Source: Enterococcus malodoratus ATCC 43197 (GTDB lineage Bacteria > Bacillota > Bacilli > Lactobacillales > Enterococcaceae). From it: a stretch of DNA of 64,000 bases. A program made the translations under genes and the position numbers. Every line of letters begins with the position of its first letter. The first letter of the stretch is position 1. Below, piece by piece: positions 27,005 to 35,559 of the stretch. The notes beneath the pieces are model-generated. The model was not told the DNA's origin, made no database searches, and was given only the letters and a program-made list of their open reading frames with translations. The stretch covers positions 1,402,136 through 1,466,135 of the forward strand of contig NZ_KE136481.1 in assembly GCF_000407185.1 (NCBI RefSeq). Reading direction: 5' to 3'.

Positions 27005-28108
27005 TTAATTTTCAAAGCTGACATCTATGTCTTCCAAATCGATGTCTTCAGCTTTATCTTCCTGTTTGTCGAAGTTCACGAATAGTGGAGCGACAAAGCC
27101 GATAAAGGCTGCCCCAACGAATAAACCGACTAAGTAAGCCCAGCCATTACCAACGGTGAAGAATCCATAAATTCCTCCGACCGGCGGCATTTTTGCGTAC
27201 ATTCCAAGGGCAATACCTAACCCAGAAGCGATCGCACCGCCAATCATGTTGATTGGTACTAATTTCAAAGGGTTCACTAAAGTAAATGGAATCGCCCCTT
27301 CCGTGATCCCGATAAAGCCCATCACAAAATTGTTGCGTCCTGCATCCAATAATTCTTGGTTGAAACGTTTTTTATGGAACAAAGTAGCTAACGCATAGCC
27401 AAATGGCACAGCACAAATCGCTACATTTACAATAATCGCTGGTAAATAAACGCCTTCTGCCAATAGAACATTTCCGGCCATCCAAGCGGCTTTGTTGACT
27501 GGTCCGCCTAAGTCAGAACCGATCATTGCGCCCATGATCATCGCAAGCAAGATCTTGTTCACATCGTTTTCGATCATCGTACGAATCCAATCAACGAGAC
27601 TGGTATTAATCCACGCGAGCGGTTCGGACAATAGAGCACCCATTACGATCGCTACCGATAATGTCGCGATCAGCGGTAAAATCACTAATGGCATAACCCC
27701 TGAGAATGATTCCGGTAATTTGATTTTTTCTCTAGACCATTTCACTAAATAACCCGCTAAGAACCCGGCAATTACAGCACCAAGGAACCCGGCATTGGTA
27801 CTTGTCGCCACCGCACCGCCGATAAAACCAGCACCCAACGCGGCTTTGTCTCCAATAGAATAAGCAATAAATCCAGCCAATACCGTATTGATCAACCCGA
27901 TCCCGGTCCACCCAACTTGCTCAATCAAATAAAGTGCATGCTTCAAACCTTCTGTTTCTGCGTAAGGATCTAAACTCGTCAGTCCCATACCCAATGCAAT
28001 CATTTTCGGAATCGCGACGACTAAAGAAGCACCAATAATCAACGGCAACACAAAACTGATTCCACTCATTAAATGACCTTTGAAATCTGCTAGAACTTTT
28101 TTCATCAT
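27005..28108 (-). CDS. PTS fructose-family EIIC permease
   Basis: 367 residues with about nine to ten hydrophobic segments. HLMSGISFVLPLIIGASLVV at the N-terminus and GFIGITEGAIPFTLVNPL carry the GITEGAIPF signature of fructose/mannitol-type EIIC, the sugar-translocating subunit. It is encoded as a separate protein after EIIA and EIIB, 15 bases from EIIB. Closest known logic is the MngA-type mannosylglycerate transporter, here split into single subunits. Confidence 0.9.
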   Translation of the reverse strand: MMKKVLADFKGHLMSGISFVLPLIIGASLVVAIPKMIALGMGLTSLDPYAETEGLKHALYLIEQVGWTGIGLINTVLAGFIAYSIGDKAALGAGFIGGAVATSTNAGFLGAVIAGFLAGYLVKWSREKIKLPESFSGVMPLVILPLIATLSVAIVMGALLSEPLAWINTSLVDWIRTMIENDVNKILLAMIMGAMIGSDLGGPVNKAAWMAGNVLLAEGVYLPAIIVNVAICAVPFGYALATLFHKKRFNQELLDAGRNNFVMGFIGITEGAIPFTLVNPLKLVPINMIGGAIASGLGIALGMYAKMPPVGGIYGFFTVGNGWAYLVGLFVGAAFIGFVAPLFVNFDKQEDKAEDIDLEDIDVSFEN

Positions 28109-28123
28109 TCTTGCCCCTTTTCT

Positions 28124-28447
28124 TTAATTAGTTTGTCTTTGTTCAACAGCAGCGATACATTTCTTCAAAACAGCTTCCGGCGCTTTAATACATGTATTGA
28201 TATTCACGCGAAGCTGCGGTTTTCCATCGAAGCGTTCTAAGCCAACAACCTTTTGATCCGTCGCCAACAGTAAAAAATCTGCCGCTCTTGCTTCTTCCGG
28301 GGTAATCTCATTGACCTGTCCCAGTGATCCTTGTTGTTCAATTTTGACATCATAACCTAATTTTACTCCAGCCTTTTCTAGTGCCTTCGCTGCCATCGGT
28401 GTGTGTGCCAATCCTGCTGGACAAGCGGAAATTCCTACGATTTTCAT
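28124..28447 (-). CDS. PTS fructose-family EIIB
   Basis: 107 residues. The N-terminus IVGISACPAGLAHTPMAA contains the phosphorylated Cys at position 8. It overlaps the EIIA stop by 4 bases (ATGA), so it is coupled. It passes phosphate from EIIA to the incoming sugar. Confidence 0.92.
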   Translation of the reverse strand: MKIVGISACPAGLAHTPMAAKALEKAGVKLGYDVKIEQQGSLGQVNEITPEEARAADFLLLATDQKVVGLERFDGKPQLRVNINTCIKAPEAVLKKCIAAVEQRQTN

Positions 28448-28905
28448 ATGATCCTCTCTCCAATCATTTCTTTTTTAATCAATTCTACTAATTGTGTTTT
28501 ATTCTCAGATTGTTGAATCTGCTGAGTAAACTCGTCTTCTAGCAAAGCCGTTGCCAATCGACTCAGCATTTCCAGATGGACGGTTCCTTCATCTTTTTTT
28601 GGAACCATCAAGGCAAAAACATTTTTTACCTCAGAATCATCAAAGGTTTCCCATTCAACTTCATGTTTTAAGCGAATAAACAAAACCGTCGGCTCCAAAA
28701 CTGTCTCTGCCTTCGCATGAGGAATCGCGAAGCCATCTTGCAGTCCAGTCGAATACTCCGCTTCCCGTTCGTTAAAAGCCGTACAAGTTTCGGCCGCGTT
28801 CGCGACATAACCTGATTCATAGGCATAATTCGCTATAACTTCAAACAGTTCTTCTTTCGAAGCGACCGCTACATCCAGAAGGATATTATTTTCTTTAAAG
28901 TCCAT
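28444..28905 (-). CDS. PTS fructose-family EIIA
   Basis: 153 residues. The family motif GFAIPHAKAETV holds the phosphorylated His near residue 64. It is first in the operon. Its ribosome site AAAGGAG lies at the edge of a 30-bp sequence that occurs twice upstream. Confidence 0.9.
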   Translation of the reverse strand: MDFKENNILLDVAVASKEELFEVIANYAYESGYVANAAETCTAFNEREAEYSTGLQDGFAIPHAKAETVLEPTVLFIRLKHEVEWETFDDSEVKNVFALMVPKKDEGTVHLEMLSRLATALLEDEFTQQIQQSENKTQLVELIKKEMIGERII

Positions 28906-28914
28906 ATTGGAAAC

Positions 28915-28944
28915 TCCTTTCTCATAATTTAGGAAGTAATTTTT
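28915..28944. repeat. 30-bp direct repeat, copy 1
   Basis: TCCTTTCTCATAATTTAGGA plus the next 10 bases (28915-28944) recur exactly at 29066-29095, 151 bases apart. This copy includes the EIIA ribosome-binding site on the minus strand. Confidence 0.85.
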
Positions 28945-29065
28945 TAAGAAAAATTTCTTACCTTCGAGCCGTATACCATTCCACTAAAGATATTATTCAT
29001 ATCTAGTTGTTACCTTTACTAATCAGTTTTTTCTTATAATAAAACTGTGAAAAGTGGAACTGGCA

Positions 29066-29095
29066 TCCTTTCTCATAATTTAGGAAGTAATTTTT
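29066..29095. repeat. 30-bp direct repeat, copy 2
   Basis: An exact copy of 28915-28944, located upstream in the region where the EIIA promoter should be. A short minus-strand ORF of 11 codons follows its AAAGGA but starts too close to it to be convincing. Confidence 0.85.
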
Positions 29096-29318
29096 CTTTG
29101 TAGTTATTTTGACTCGTGTTTCGTTTTTCTTTACACGTTTAATTTACGAGTTCTGGGACGCTATGTAAACACTTCCAATTTCCAACTAATTTGGCAATTG
29201 TTAGTAAAACGTTTTCCAAAGGGATTGCCAACTTTTTTGGAAAATAGCGGTACTGCTGAAAGATTTCAATCTTTTCTTCTATACTGTATGATTGTTTTAA
29301 GTACCGGAGGTGAACCAA

Positions 29319-31253
29319 GTGTCGAAGCTTGCTTATCAACGATTAGATGACCTATTGGAATTATTAGCCAAACAAACCACACCGCTGCCGATGAAGGAAT
29401 TAGCCAAGAGCTTTTCCATTTCTGAACGAACCGTGCGGACAGACATTGCGAATCTGAATGACCTATTAAGCAATGTCGGTGCCACGATCACACTGGTTCG
29501 GGGACAGGGCTATTTGCTGACGATTCTTTCCAAAGAACAATTCAATGACTGGTGGACAAAAAGCATGTCTTCTGCAGATTCTTTTTTGACGACAAGCGAA
29601 GAACGACAGGCATATTTACTCTTTCTTCTATTTAAGAATGAAACCCCTTTACCATTAGACGATTTTCTAGATCAGCTGTTCATTAGTAAAAACACGTTCT
29701 ATTCCTATTTGAAAACTGCGCGCGATAATTTGATGACCTATCAATTAAAAATCGTGAATCGTCCGAATATTGGTTTTGAGCTTTTAGGGAATGAATTTGC
29801 GAAACGACAGGCGATCAGCGATTTGTTGATCGAAAAGGATTTGCAAGAATATTTGATTGGTTTCACTGAAATGGAGCTGGCTCTCTTTGATAATATCGAC
29901 CTAGAGCTCTTACAGGACTTAGAACTCACCTATCTCGCACCTTTGGAATTATTGGATTCGGATTACTATCATAAAAATATCCTTTCTCATTTTGCATTAG
30001 CGATCAGCCGCTTTTTAGCGGGTCATGAAATGACTGGATTTCCTTTGCGTGTACCAATCCTAAAACAGCATGCACAAAAAGCCTTATGTCATTTTTTAGA
30101 TGAGATTGACCAAGCCTTTGATATTCAATTGAGCAGTGGAGAAAAAGAATATTTCACCTACTATTTAGCATTGAATGCTCCGCGGTTAGTTGAAACAGCA
30201 TCGACCAGCAATTCTTCTAGTGAGACAGCCAAAGCGATCGTTGATGACTTACTGCATGCCATTAAACGAACGTCTAATTTTGACTGGGTCGAAGATAAGA
30301 TGCTGATTGAAGACCTAACTTCTCATATCGAAGGTTTTATCAATATGAACTTAATGGAGGCACGCCGCAGCAATCCCTTATTAGCAACGATCAAAAAGTC
30401 CTTTCCACAGGCTTATGATCTCTGTTTGACTCATTTAGAAATATTGGGCAAACAGCATGGATTGTATTTTTCTCAGGATGAGGTCGGATATATCGCACTG
30501 CACATCGCCGGCGCAATGGAAAGAAACTCCAGCAGTGCCCATCGAAAATATCGCGTAATCCTAGTTTGCGGGACCGGTCGCGCTATGAGCCGGATCATTG
30601 AAGCTAAGATCAACAAAAATTATCAAGAAACGATCGAAGTAGTGGATCGCCTTTCGTATGTGGAGTTGCAGCAGCACAATCTATCCACTGTTGATTTTGT
30701 GATCACGACCGTTCCGTTGGAGCAATTAAGTATTCCTCATATCTATATCAATATGGCAAAATTAGATAAAGAAATCGTAAAAATCGAACACTTCATAGAG
30801 AATTTTAAAGGCTCGAAGGCCGAAATCTACTCATTATTTTACGAAGACTTTTTTCTTCACGAAGATTTTGATACTAAGGACCAACTGCTTAAAAAAATGA
30901 CTCAGCAATTATTTCAAAAGGATTTTGTCCCAGAGAATTTTCATGCCAGCATTATGAAACGAGAAGCGATCAACCAAACCAATATTAACGAATGGTTGGC
31001 GATCCCGCATCCGATGTCCTTATTAGCCAAACAATCTGCCGTGTCGGTAGCAGTCATTCCGAATGGTGTAGATTGGGGCGAAGGCGATCTGGTAAAATTC
31101 GTCTTCCTCTTTGCTATCAGCAAGGAAGACTACGAGGATACCGAAGAGATCTACAGCCTGCTGCTAGAGTTAATGGAACGTGAAGACATTCAACAAGCGA
31201 TCTTGCAGAACAGTGAATACAAAAACTTTTTAGAGCACATCAAACAATTATAA
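29319..31253 (+). CDS. PRD-type transcriptional activator with EIIB- and EIIA-like domains
   Basis: 644 residues from GTG 29319, 8 bases after CCGGAGG; the GTG nine bases earlier overlaps that site. Domains in order: HTH (1-60, MKELAKSFSISERTVRTDI), second HTH/Mga-like (80-160), PRD1 (about 190-290), PRD2 (about 300-410, GYIALHIAGAME), EIIB-Gat-like (VILVCGTGRAMSR, Cys near 413) and EIIA (about 510-644, EWLAIPHPMSLL). Such MtlR/LicR-type activators sense PTS phosphorylation. It is divergent from the fructose-PTS/mannosidase operon, the likely target. Confidence 0.9.
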   Translation: MSKLAYQRLDDLLELLAKQTTPLPMKELAKSFSISERTVRTDIANLNDLLSNVGATITLVRGQGYLLTILSKEQFNDWWTKSMSSADSFLTTSEERQAYLLFLLFKNETPLPLDDFLDQLFISKNTFYSYLKTARDNLMTYQLKIVNRPNIGFELLGNEFAKRQAISDLLIEKDLQEYLIGFTEMELALFDNIDLELLQDLELTYLAPLELLDSDYYHKNILSHFALAISRFLAGHEMTGFPLRVPILKQHAQKALCHFLDEIDQAFDIQLSSGEKEYFTYYLALNAPRLVETASTSNSSSETAKAIVDDLLHAIKRTSNFDWVEDKMLIEDLTSHIEGFINMNLMEARRSNPLLATIKKSFPQAYDLCLTHLEILGKQHGLYFSQDEVGYIALHIAGAMERNSSSAHRKYRVILVCGTGRAMSRIIEAKINKNYQETIEVVDRLSYVELQQHNLSTVDFVITTVPLEQLSIPHIYINMAKLDKEIVKIEHFIENFKGSKAEIYSLFYEDFFLHEDFDTKDQLLKKMTQQLFQKDFVPENFHASIMKREAINQTNINEWLAIPHPMSLLAKQSAVSVAVIPNGVDWGEGDLVKFVFLFAISKEDYEDTEEIYSLLLELMEREDIQQAILQNSEYKNFLEHIKQL

Positions 31254-31284
31254 AAAGGAGCCGGGAAATTTTCCCAGCTCCTTT
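31254..31284. terminator. Bidirectional terminator
   Basis: AAAGGAGC/GCTCCTTT with inner GGGAAA/TTTCCC and one mismatch. It sits between the convergent PRD activator and hxlA. Confidence 0.75.
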
Positions 31285-31288
31285 AAAT

Positions 31289-31915
31289 CTATCTCAATGC
31301 CGCTTTGATACTTTTCGCAGCCTTTAGCGGATCGGCCGCATTTAAGATTCCGCTACCGACAATCACGATATCTGGTTCTAATGCGACATAATCACCAACC
31401 GTTTCACTGTTAATTCCGCCGGCTACAGCAACTTTTACTTTTTTCGTATATTGCTTCAATTCTTTTAAATCCTCCAAAGGTGTTCGTCCAGCATGCTGCT
31501 GATCTGCCCCAGTATGAACCGCGATAACATCAACACCTAAAGCCTCAATAACCGGAATGCGTTCAGCATAATTCTGTACACAAATCAGGTCTACCATAAC
31601 TTGCCGATCCTGTTTTTGCGCCTGTTCCACACACCCCTTGATCGTCAAATCATCGGTGATTCCTAAAACGGTTACATATTCAGCGCCGGCATCATAAGCC
31701 AATTGCGCTTCATACGCCCCCGCATCCATAATTTTTGCATCACATAATACTTCAAGCTTCGGATAACTCGCCTTAATTTGGCGCACCGCTTCACGGCCTG
31801 CATCAATCAAAAACGGTGTGCCTACCTCCACAATATCAACATACGGATGCAGTTCTTTTAATGCCTCAAGTGCCTCAGCTAGATTTAACTCGTCAATCGC
31901 TAATTGTAATTTCAT
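31289..31915 (-). CDS. hxlA: 3-hexulose-6-phosphate synthase (or related OMPDC-fold decarboxylase)
   Basis: 208 residues. It has the OMP decarboxylase fold with DAKIMDAG (DxKxxD motif) near residue 59, and the phosphate-binding VAVAGGINSET and VIVGSGILNA loops. It resembles HPS, which joins formaldehyde to ribulose 5-phosphate or does the reverse. KGPDC (UlaD) is a close relative, but the next gene encodes a hexuloisomerase, which favours HPS. Operon order is manA-hxlB-hxlA. Confidence 0.85.
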   Translation of the reverse strand: MKLQLAIDELNLAEALEALKELHPYVDIVEVGTPFLIDAGREAVRQIKASYPKLEVLCDAKIMDAGAYEAQLAYDAGAEYVTVLGITDDLTIKGCVEQAQKQDRQVMVDLICVQNYAERIPVIEALGVDVIAVHTGADQQHAGRTPLEDLKELKQYTKKVKVAVAGGINSETVGDYVALEPDIVIVGSGILNAADPLKAAKSIKAALR

Positions 31916-31936
31916 TTATTTTCCTCCTTTATGACT

Positions 31937-32500
31937 TCATTCTAAATTCGCGTGCTTTTCAAATGCACGATCCGTTGGTATCTTTTGTTCTAGCGCCAGC
32001 TCAACAATCAAGGAATCCGCCAGCAATAGCACTGCTTCTTCAAACATACTGCCGCCAGGTAAAATCCCCTTTTGGTTCTCTCCACTCTCGGGAAGTTTGT
32101 CCGTATAGGCTGGAATTCTGATGATTCCAGCTGATAGTTTTGCTAAAGTCGATTCTGGAAAAATGGTCAGGCTGATGATTTCTCCGCCAATTTCTCGCGC
32201 TTTGCTTGCTGTGTTGATCAAGGATGTCGTTTCGCCTGATGCGCTGGCAAGTATCAATAGATCATCTGGCAAAAATGCCGGTGTCGTCACTTCGCCTACG
32301 ACATAAACGTCATAACCTAAATGCATCAAGCGCATTGCTAATCCTTTTAACATCAGCAATGAACGTCCCGCTCCCGATACGAAAATTCGCTTTGCTTGCT
32401 TAATTCCTGTAGCCAAACGATCGATTTCTTCTTGATCGATGTTCTTCAACGTATTTGCTAGTTCCATCGCCGCTGTATAAGCTACCTCTTTGGTTTCCAT
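31937..32500 (-). CDS. hxlB: 6-phospho-3-hexuloisomerase (SIS domain)
   Basis: 187 residues from ATG 32500 behind GAGGAGGAA. The SIS fold is seen in RIFVSGAGRSLLMLKGLAMR and ILASASGETTSLINTA, with the C-terminal PGGSMFEEAVLLLAD block of PHI. It interconverts fructose 6-phosphate and 3-hexulose 6-phosphate. Confidence 0.88.
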   Translation of the reverse strand: METKEVAYTAAMELANTLKNIDQEEIDRLATGIKQAKRIFVSGAGRSLLMLKGLAMRLMHLGYDVYVVGEVTTPAFLPDDLLILASASGETTSLINTASKAREIGGEIISLTIFPESTLAKLSAGIIRIPAYTDKLPESGENQKGILPGGSMFEEAVLLLADSLIVELALEQKIPTDRAFEKHANLE

Positions 32501-32501
32501 T

Positions 32502-33449
32502 CTATTCCTCCTCGTTTTTATAACTTGCGACAAACATATCTAACGTTCCCGCGATCTCTAAGGAATCGACTCCGGCTGGAACCAAGATCGTTTCACCTTT
32601 CGAGACAGTTACATCATTCACCTTGCCTTCACCTTCTACTATAGTAATGAAGGCAAAACGTGCGAGCTGATACGTGCCCCGATCTTCCGTTTTGATTCGG
32701 CTTAAACTGTATAAACCCGGTTCATCCCAATAATCAGTAATCTCACAGCCAGCTTTTTTATAAGGTTCGATCCAAACAAATCCTTCTGAGGTATCAGGAA
32801 CCAGGACATTTTCCAATACCTTGTCAATGTGCAGTTCTCTTTCTTCACCAGTTTCTGGTTCGATTCTGCCATAATCATATAAGCGATACGTCAGATTCGC
32901 GTTACGAGAAATGTTGTAGGTCAAGACATCTCGATTTATTGCATGCAAGGTGCCTGCGGGAATGTCAATAAAGTAATCTTTCTTAGCTGGTAAATACTTC
33001 AGTAATTTTCCCCATTCACCAGTCTCCGCCCATTCGGCAAATTCCTTTTTGCTTTTCGCATGATGGCCAAATTCGATCTTGCCATCCGCAGGTGTATCTA
33101 AAATTACCCAAGCTTCTGGTTTCCCCCGTGAGTTATCATGTTCCAATGCATATGCGTCATCAGGATGAAGCTGAACCGATAAATCCGATAAAGGATCCAA
33201 TAAATTCACTCGAATCGGCAGCTCCTCCGTATCGCAATCAAACCAGTCCGGGTATTCTGTATAAAGCTGAGAAAGAGTCAGATCAGTCCCTGCCACCGGA
33301 CAATCCGCTGCGCCTGGCAAAGCAACAACATTGTACACTTCTCCAATTGGATAAAGATCCGTCTGATAATTAAATGTTTCAAGTATCCGTTTGCCGCCCC
33401 AAATTCGCGGTTCAAAAAAAGGTAAAATCTTTACTATTTGTTTTTCCAT
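32502..33449 (-). CDS. manA: Mannose-6-phosphate isomerase, class I
   Basis: 315 residues from ATG 33449 (AAAGG upstream). FEPRIWGGKRI near the start and SVQLHPDD with later GKPEAWVIL and IPAGTLHAI mark the cupin metal site of short Firmicute type-I PMI. It converts mannose 6-phosphate to fructose 6-phosphate, the substrate of the next enzyme HxlB. It is the first gene of the operon and carries the DeoR-adjacent promoter. Confidence 0.92.
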   Translation of the reverse strand: MEKQIVKILPFFEPRIWGGKRILETFNYQTDLYPIGEVYNVVALPGAADCPVAGTDLTLSQLYTEYPDWFDCDTEELPIRVNLLDPLSDLSVQLHPDDAYALEHDNSRGKPEAWVILDTPADGKIEFGHHAKSKKEFAEWAETGEWGKLLKYLPAKKDYFIDIPAGTLHAINRDVLTYNISRNANLTYRLYDYGRIEPETGEERELHIDKVLENVLVPDTSEGFVWIEPYKKAGCEITDYWDEPGLYSLSRIKTEDRGTYQLARFAFITIVEGEGKVNDVTVSKGETILVPAGVDSLEIAGTLDMFVASYKNEEE

Positions 33450-33490
33450 CAAAAACCAACCTTTCTATTTTGTTTTGCTTCACAATTCAA

Positions 33491-33518
33491 ATTATACATA
33501 TATTATTGGTTTTATCAA
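33491..33518 (-). promoter_or_regulatory. Promoter of the manA-hxlB-hxlA operon
   Basis: On the minus strand TTGATA (33513-33518) and TATAAT (33491-33496) are 16 bases apart, with TG just before the -10. The palindrome at 33506-33528 covers the -35. Confidence 0.65.
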
Positions 33519-33528
33519 TATAAACCAA
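33506..33528. promoter_or_regulatory. Likely DeoR operator (palindrome)
   Basis: TTGGTTT and AAACCAA arms with AT-rich centre give a 23-base near-perfect palindrome overlapping the manA -35. It lies between the manA operon and its divergent DeoR-family regulator. Confidence 0.6.
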
Positions 33529-33566
33529 AAAAATAATTTTGTTTTACCAACAATATAAAGATTTTG

Positions 33567-33575
33567 TGCTATAAT
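33567..33575 (+). promoter_or_regulatory. Extended -10 of the DeoR-family gene
   Basis: TGCTATAAT (TGn plus a perfect -10) lies 19 bases before the ATG at 33594. No strong -35 was found. Confidence 0.5.
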
Positions 33576-33593
33576 TCTCTCAGGAGGGATCGT

Positions 33594-34352
33594 ATGCGTT
33601 TATCCAGTGAAGAACGAAGAAACAAAATTCTCCATGAGGTCATGAATCAAAAAGAGGTCTCGATCAATGATTTAGCTGCAAAATTTCAAGTAACGACAGA
33701 AACCATCAGAAAAGACGTCGGTTTTCTTCAAGAAAAAAACTTACTAGCAAAAAAACATGGTTCAGTCGAATTGACGAAACCCTTCTTAGAAAGCGAATTT
33801 TCAGTTAAAGAAAAACAGCAAATGAAAGAAAAAAACGCGATCGCGGAAAAAGCTTTGGCCTTTATTCCACAAAACGCGTCGCTTTATTTAGATACCAGTA
33901 CCACTGTTTTACAGTTAGCAAAATTGCTTGTGATGCGCAATGATTTAACGATCGTGACAAATTCACTGCAAATCAGCCAAATCCTAGCGACCTCTGATAA
34001 TCAAGTCCTATTAGCTGGCGGTCAATTCCGTAAAAAAAGTAATTCCTACGTGGGCGCTTGGACTTTAAATGCTTTACAAAGTTTAAATCTCGACTTAGGC
34101 TTTTTAGGCTGTGATGGCTTCTCCAAAACGGGACCGACAATTCGCTCCTATCAAGAATTGGAAATCAAGAGCACCGTTATTGCTCACTGCCAAAAAAATA
34201 TGATCCTCTGCGACAGCTCAAAAATCGGCAATCAAGGTCTCTACACTTTCGCGGACTTTCAAGACATTGATATGGTCTTGGCAGAACGTCAACTGACTGA
34301 GGACGAACGAAAAAACTTTCCGGATGAGCTGCTCTTTTATTCGCAAGATTAA
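33594..34352 (+). CDS. DeoR-family transcriptional repressor
   Basis: 252 residues from ATG 33594 behind AGGAGGG. The N-terminal helix-turn-helix, EVSINDLAAKFQVTTETIRK, is the DeoR signature, and the C-terminal sugar-phosphate-binding domain has LDTSTTVLQLAKLL and LLAGGQFRKKSNSYVG. It probably represses the divergent manA-hxlB-hxlA genes and responds to a phosphorylated sugar. Confidence 0.9.
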   Translation: MRLSSEERRNKILHEVMNQKEVSINDLAAKFQVTTETIRKDVGFLQEKNLLAKKHGSVELTKPFLESEFSVKEKQQMKEKNAIAEKALAFIPQNASLYLDTSTTVLQLAKLLVMRNDLTIVTNSLQISQILATSDNQVLLAGGQFRKKSNSYVGAWTLNALQSLNLDLGFLGCDGFSKTGPTIRSYQELEIKSTVIAHCQKNMILCDSSKIGNQGLYTFADFQDIDMVLAERQLTEDERKNFPDELLFYSQD

Positions 34353-34391
34353 AAAAACTCCTGCTGAAAAATTTCTCGGCAGGAGCTTTTT
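34352..34391. terminator. Bidirectional terminator
   Basis: CTCCTGC pairs with GCAGGAG and is flanked by A-run and T-run, between the convergent DeoR and isochorismatase-like genes. Confidence 0.8.
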
Positions 34392-34392
34392 A

Positions 34393-34986
34393 CTATTTAG
34401 TTTCCTTTTTTGCTTGTTCAATCCTAGTTAAAATGTCTTCTGTTGTAGTCGTTTGTCCCAACTTAACAAATAATTTTTCGAAAAAAACTTGATGCAGCTC
34501 ATCATCGCGATCGGCACAAGCATCTTCTACTACAATGACCTTATACCCATGCTGATACGCATCAAGGGCAGTTGCATAAACACCGTTGGCTGTTGCTACG
34601 CCCGTTAAGATAATCGTATCGATATCACGGCGGCGCAATTGCAAATCTAAATCCGTTCCAAAGAATGCACCGGGATTATGCTTCGTTACTTTAATGATAT
34701 TTCCAGTACTTTCATCCGTCGCAATCGGCATCACATAGTCAGCAAACGCCGCAGGTAAATCGGTGTATGCTCGACCACTGCGCTCCTTATTCAAAAATTG
34801 CATTGTCGTCGGATCAACGTTGACCAGCGTGATCCAACCTGCTGTATTTTTCAACGCTTCGGCTAATTGATTATTCTTTTCCAATACCTCTGAAGCAGTG
34901 TAAGGCTTCAACTCACCAGTCCCCATAATCCCTTTTTGCAAATCAATGACGACCAAAGCCGTTCTCGCTAAATCTAAATTCTTCAA
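34393..34986 (-). CDS. Isochorismatase-like hydrolase lacking the catalytic Cys
   Basis: About 197 residues if TTG 34986 is used; GTG 34995 is an alternative and neither has a strong ribosome site. ALVVIDLQKGIMG carries the catalytic Asp of the isochorismatase/cysteine hydrolase fold, and IILTGVATANGVYATALDAY is the second motif. There the usual Cys of nicotinamidases is replaced by Gly (N-G-V instead of x-C-V), as in isochorismatase-type vinyl-ether hydrolases. The true substrate is unknown. Stands alone. Confidence 0.78.
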   Translation of the reverse strand: MKNLDLARTALVVIDLQKGIMGTGELKPYTASEVLEKNNQLAEALKNTAGWITLVNVDPTTMQFLNKERSGRAYTDLPAAFADYVMPIATDESTGNIIKVTKHNPGAFFGTDLDLQLRRRDIDTIILTGVATANGVYATALDAYQHGYKVIVVEDACADRDDELHQVFFEKLFVKLGQTTTTEDILTRIEQAKKETK

Positions 34987-35175
34987 ATAAAACACTCGCT
35001 TTCTATTTCTCAAAAAGTTCCTTTCGTAATCTACGCCATTTTTCATTGAAAATCCAGTTAAACTAATCAATTTAAGAAGGAAAACGTTTCATTTAATATT
35101 TGTGATCCCTCAATTTGCTAGGTACAATAAAGAGGAATAGCCTGTTTGATATTTCTCACAAAGGAGGAACGTATT

Positions 35176-35508
35176 ATGAAGAAAGCATTGCTCGTCGTGC
35201 ATCGGTATAAACCAGAAAAAGATGATGAATGGGGTTCTATCGCAAAAGATTATGCTACTTCGGATATGATCGAAAACATAGCTAAAATGCATCCAAACTA
35301 TGATTGGCGTCCCGCTACTTTGGCGGAGGCTAGACAATTAATGCATGACCTTAAAATCGATTGGCTGATTTTAGTCCCCATGTTGAAGGAACATATCGAA
35401 GAATTAAACGCTTATCCTGATGTTCAAGTCGATTACCTCACTCCTGGCGAGTACGGCAAAGTAAGCAAGCCACCATTCAACTTCCTAAAAAAAGATTACT
35501 TAACGTGA
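35176..35508 (+). CDS. Hypothetical protein, 110 residues
   Basis: ATG 35176 follows a strong AAAGGAGGAA site. The predicted protein is soluble: MKKALLVVHRYKPEKDDEWG, a helix rich in Asp/Met/Lys, the repeated feature WLILVPMLKEHIEELN, and YLTPGEYGKVSKPPFNFL at the end. The alternating strand-helix pattern and opening strand resemble small PTS EIIB-like or Rossmann-like folds, but no catalytic Cys is present. I do not recognise the family. It is monocistronic between terminators. Confidence 0.7.
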   Translation: MKKALLVVHRYKPEKDDEWGSIAKDYATSDMIENIAKMHPNYDWRPATLAEARQLMHDLKIDWLILVPMLKEHIEELNAYPDVQVDYLTPGEYGKVSKPPFNFLKKDYLT

Positions 35509-35522
35509 TTCATTCTCGTGAA

Positions 35523-35556
35523 AAAACCACTCTCCTTTTGAAAGGAAAGTGGTTTT
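35523..35556. terminator. Bidirectional terminator
   Basis: AAAACCACT with AGTGGTTTT and inner CCTTT/AAAGG arms. It lies between the convergent 110-residue ORF and the ROK kinase gene. Confidence 0.75.
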
Positions 35557-35559
35557 AAT

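Larger units (their letters stand above)
28906..29318. other. Divergent PTS/activator control region
   Basis: 413 non-coding bases lie between EIIA and the PRD activator. It contains a 30-bp direct repeat (listed) and a cre-like stretch around 29163-29178 with one mismatch in the CG core. A short plus/minus open frame here (29139-29339) has no ribosome site. Confidence 0.5.

Noticed and set aside
29139-29339. Minus-strand open frame over the start of the PRD activator
   Set aside because: It lacks a ribosome site, has no family resemblance and overlaps the activator's translation start.
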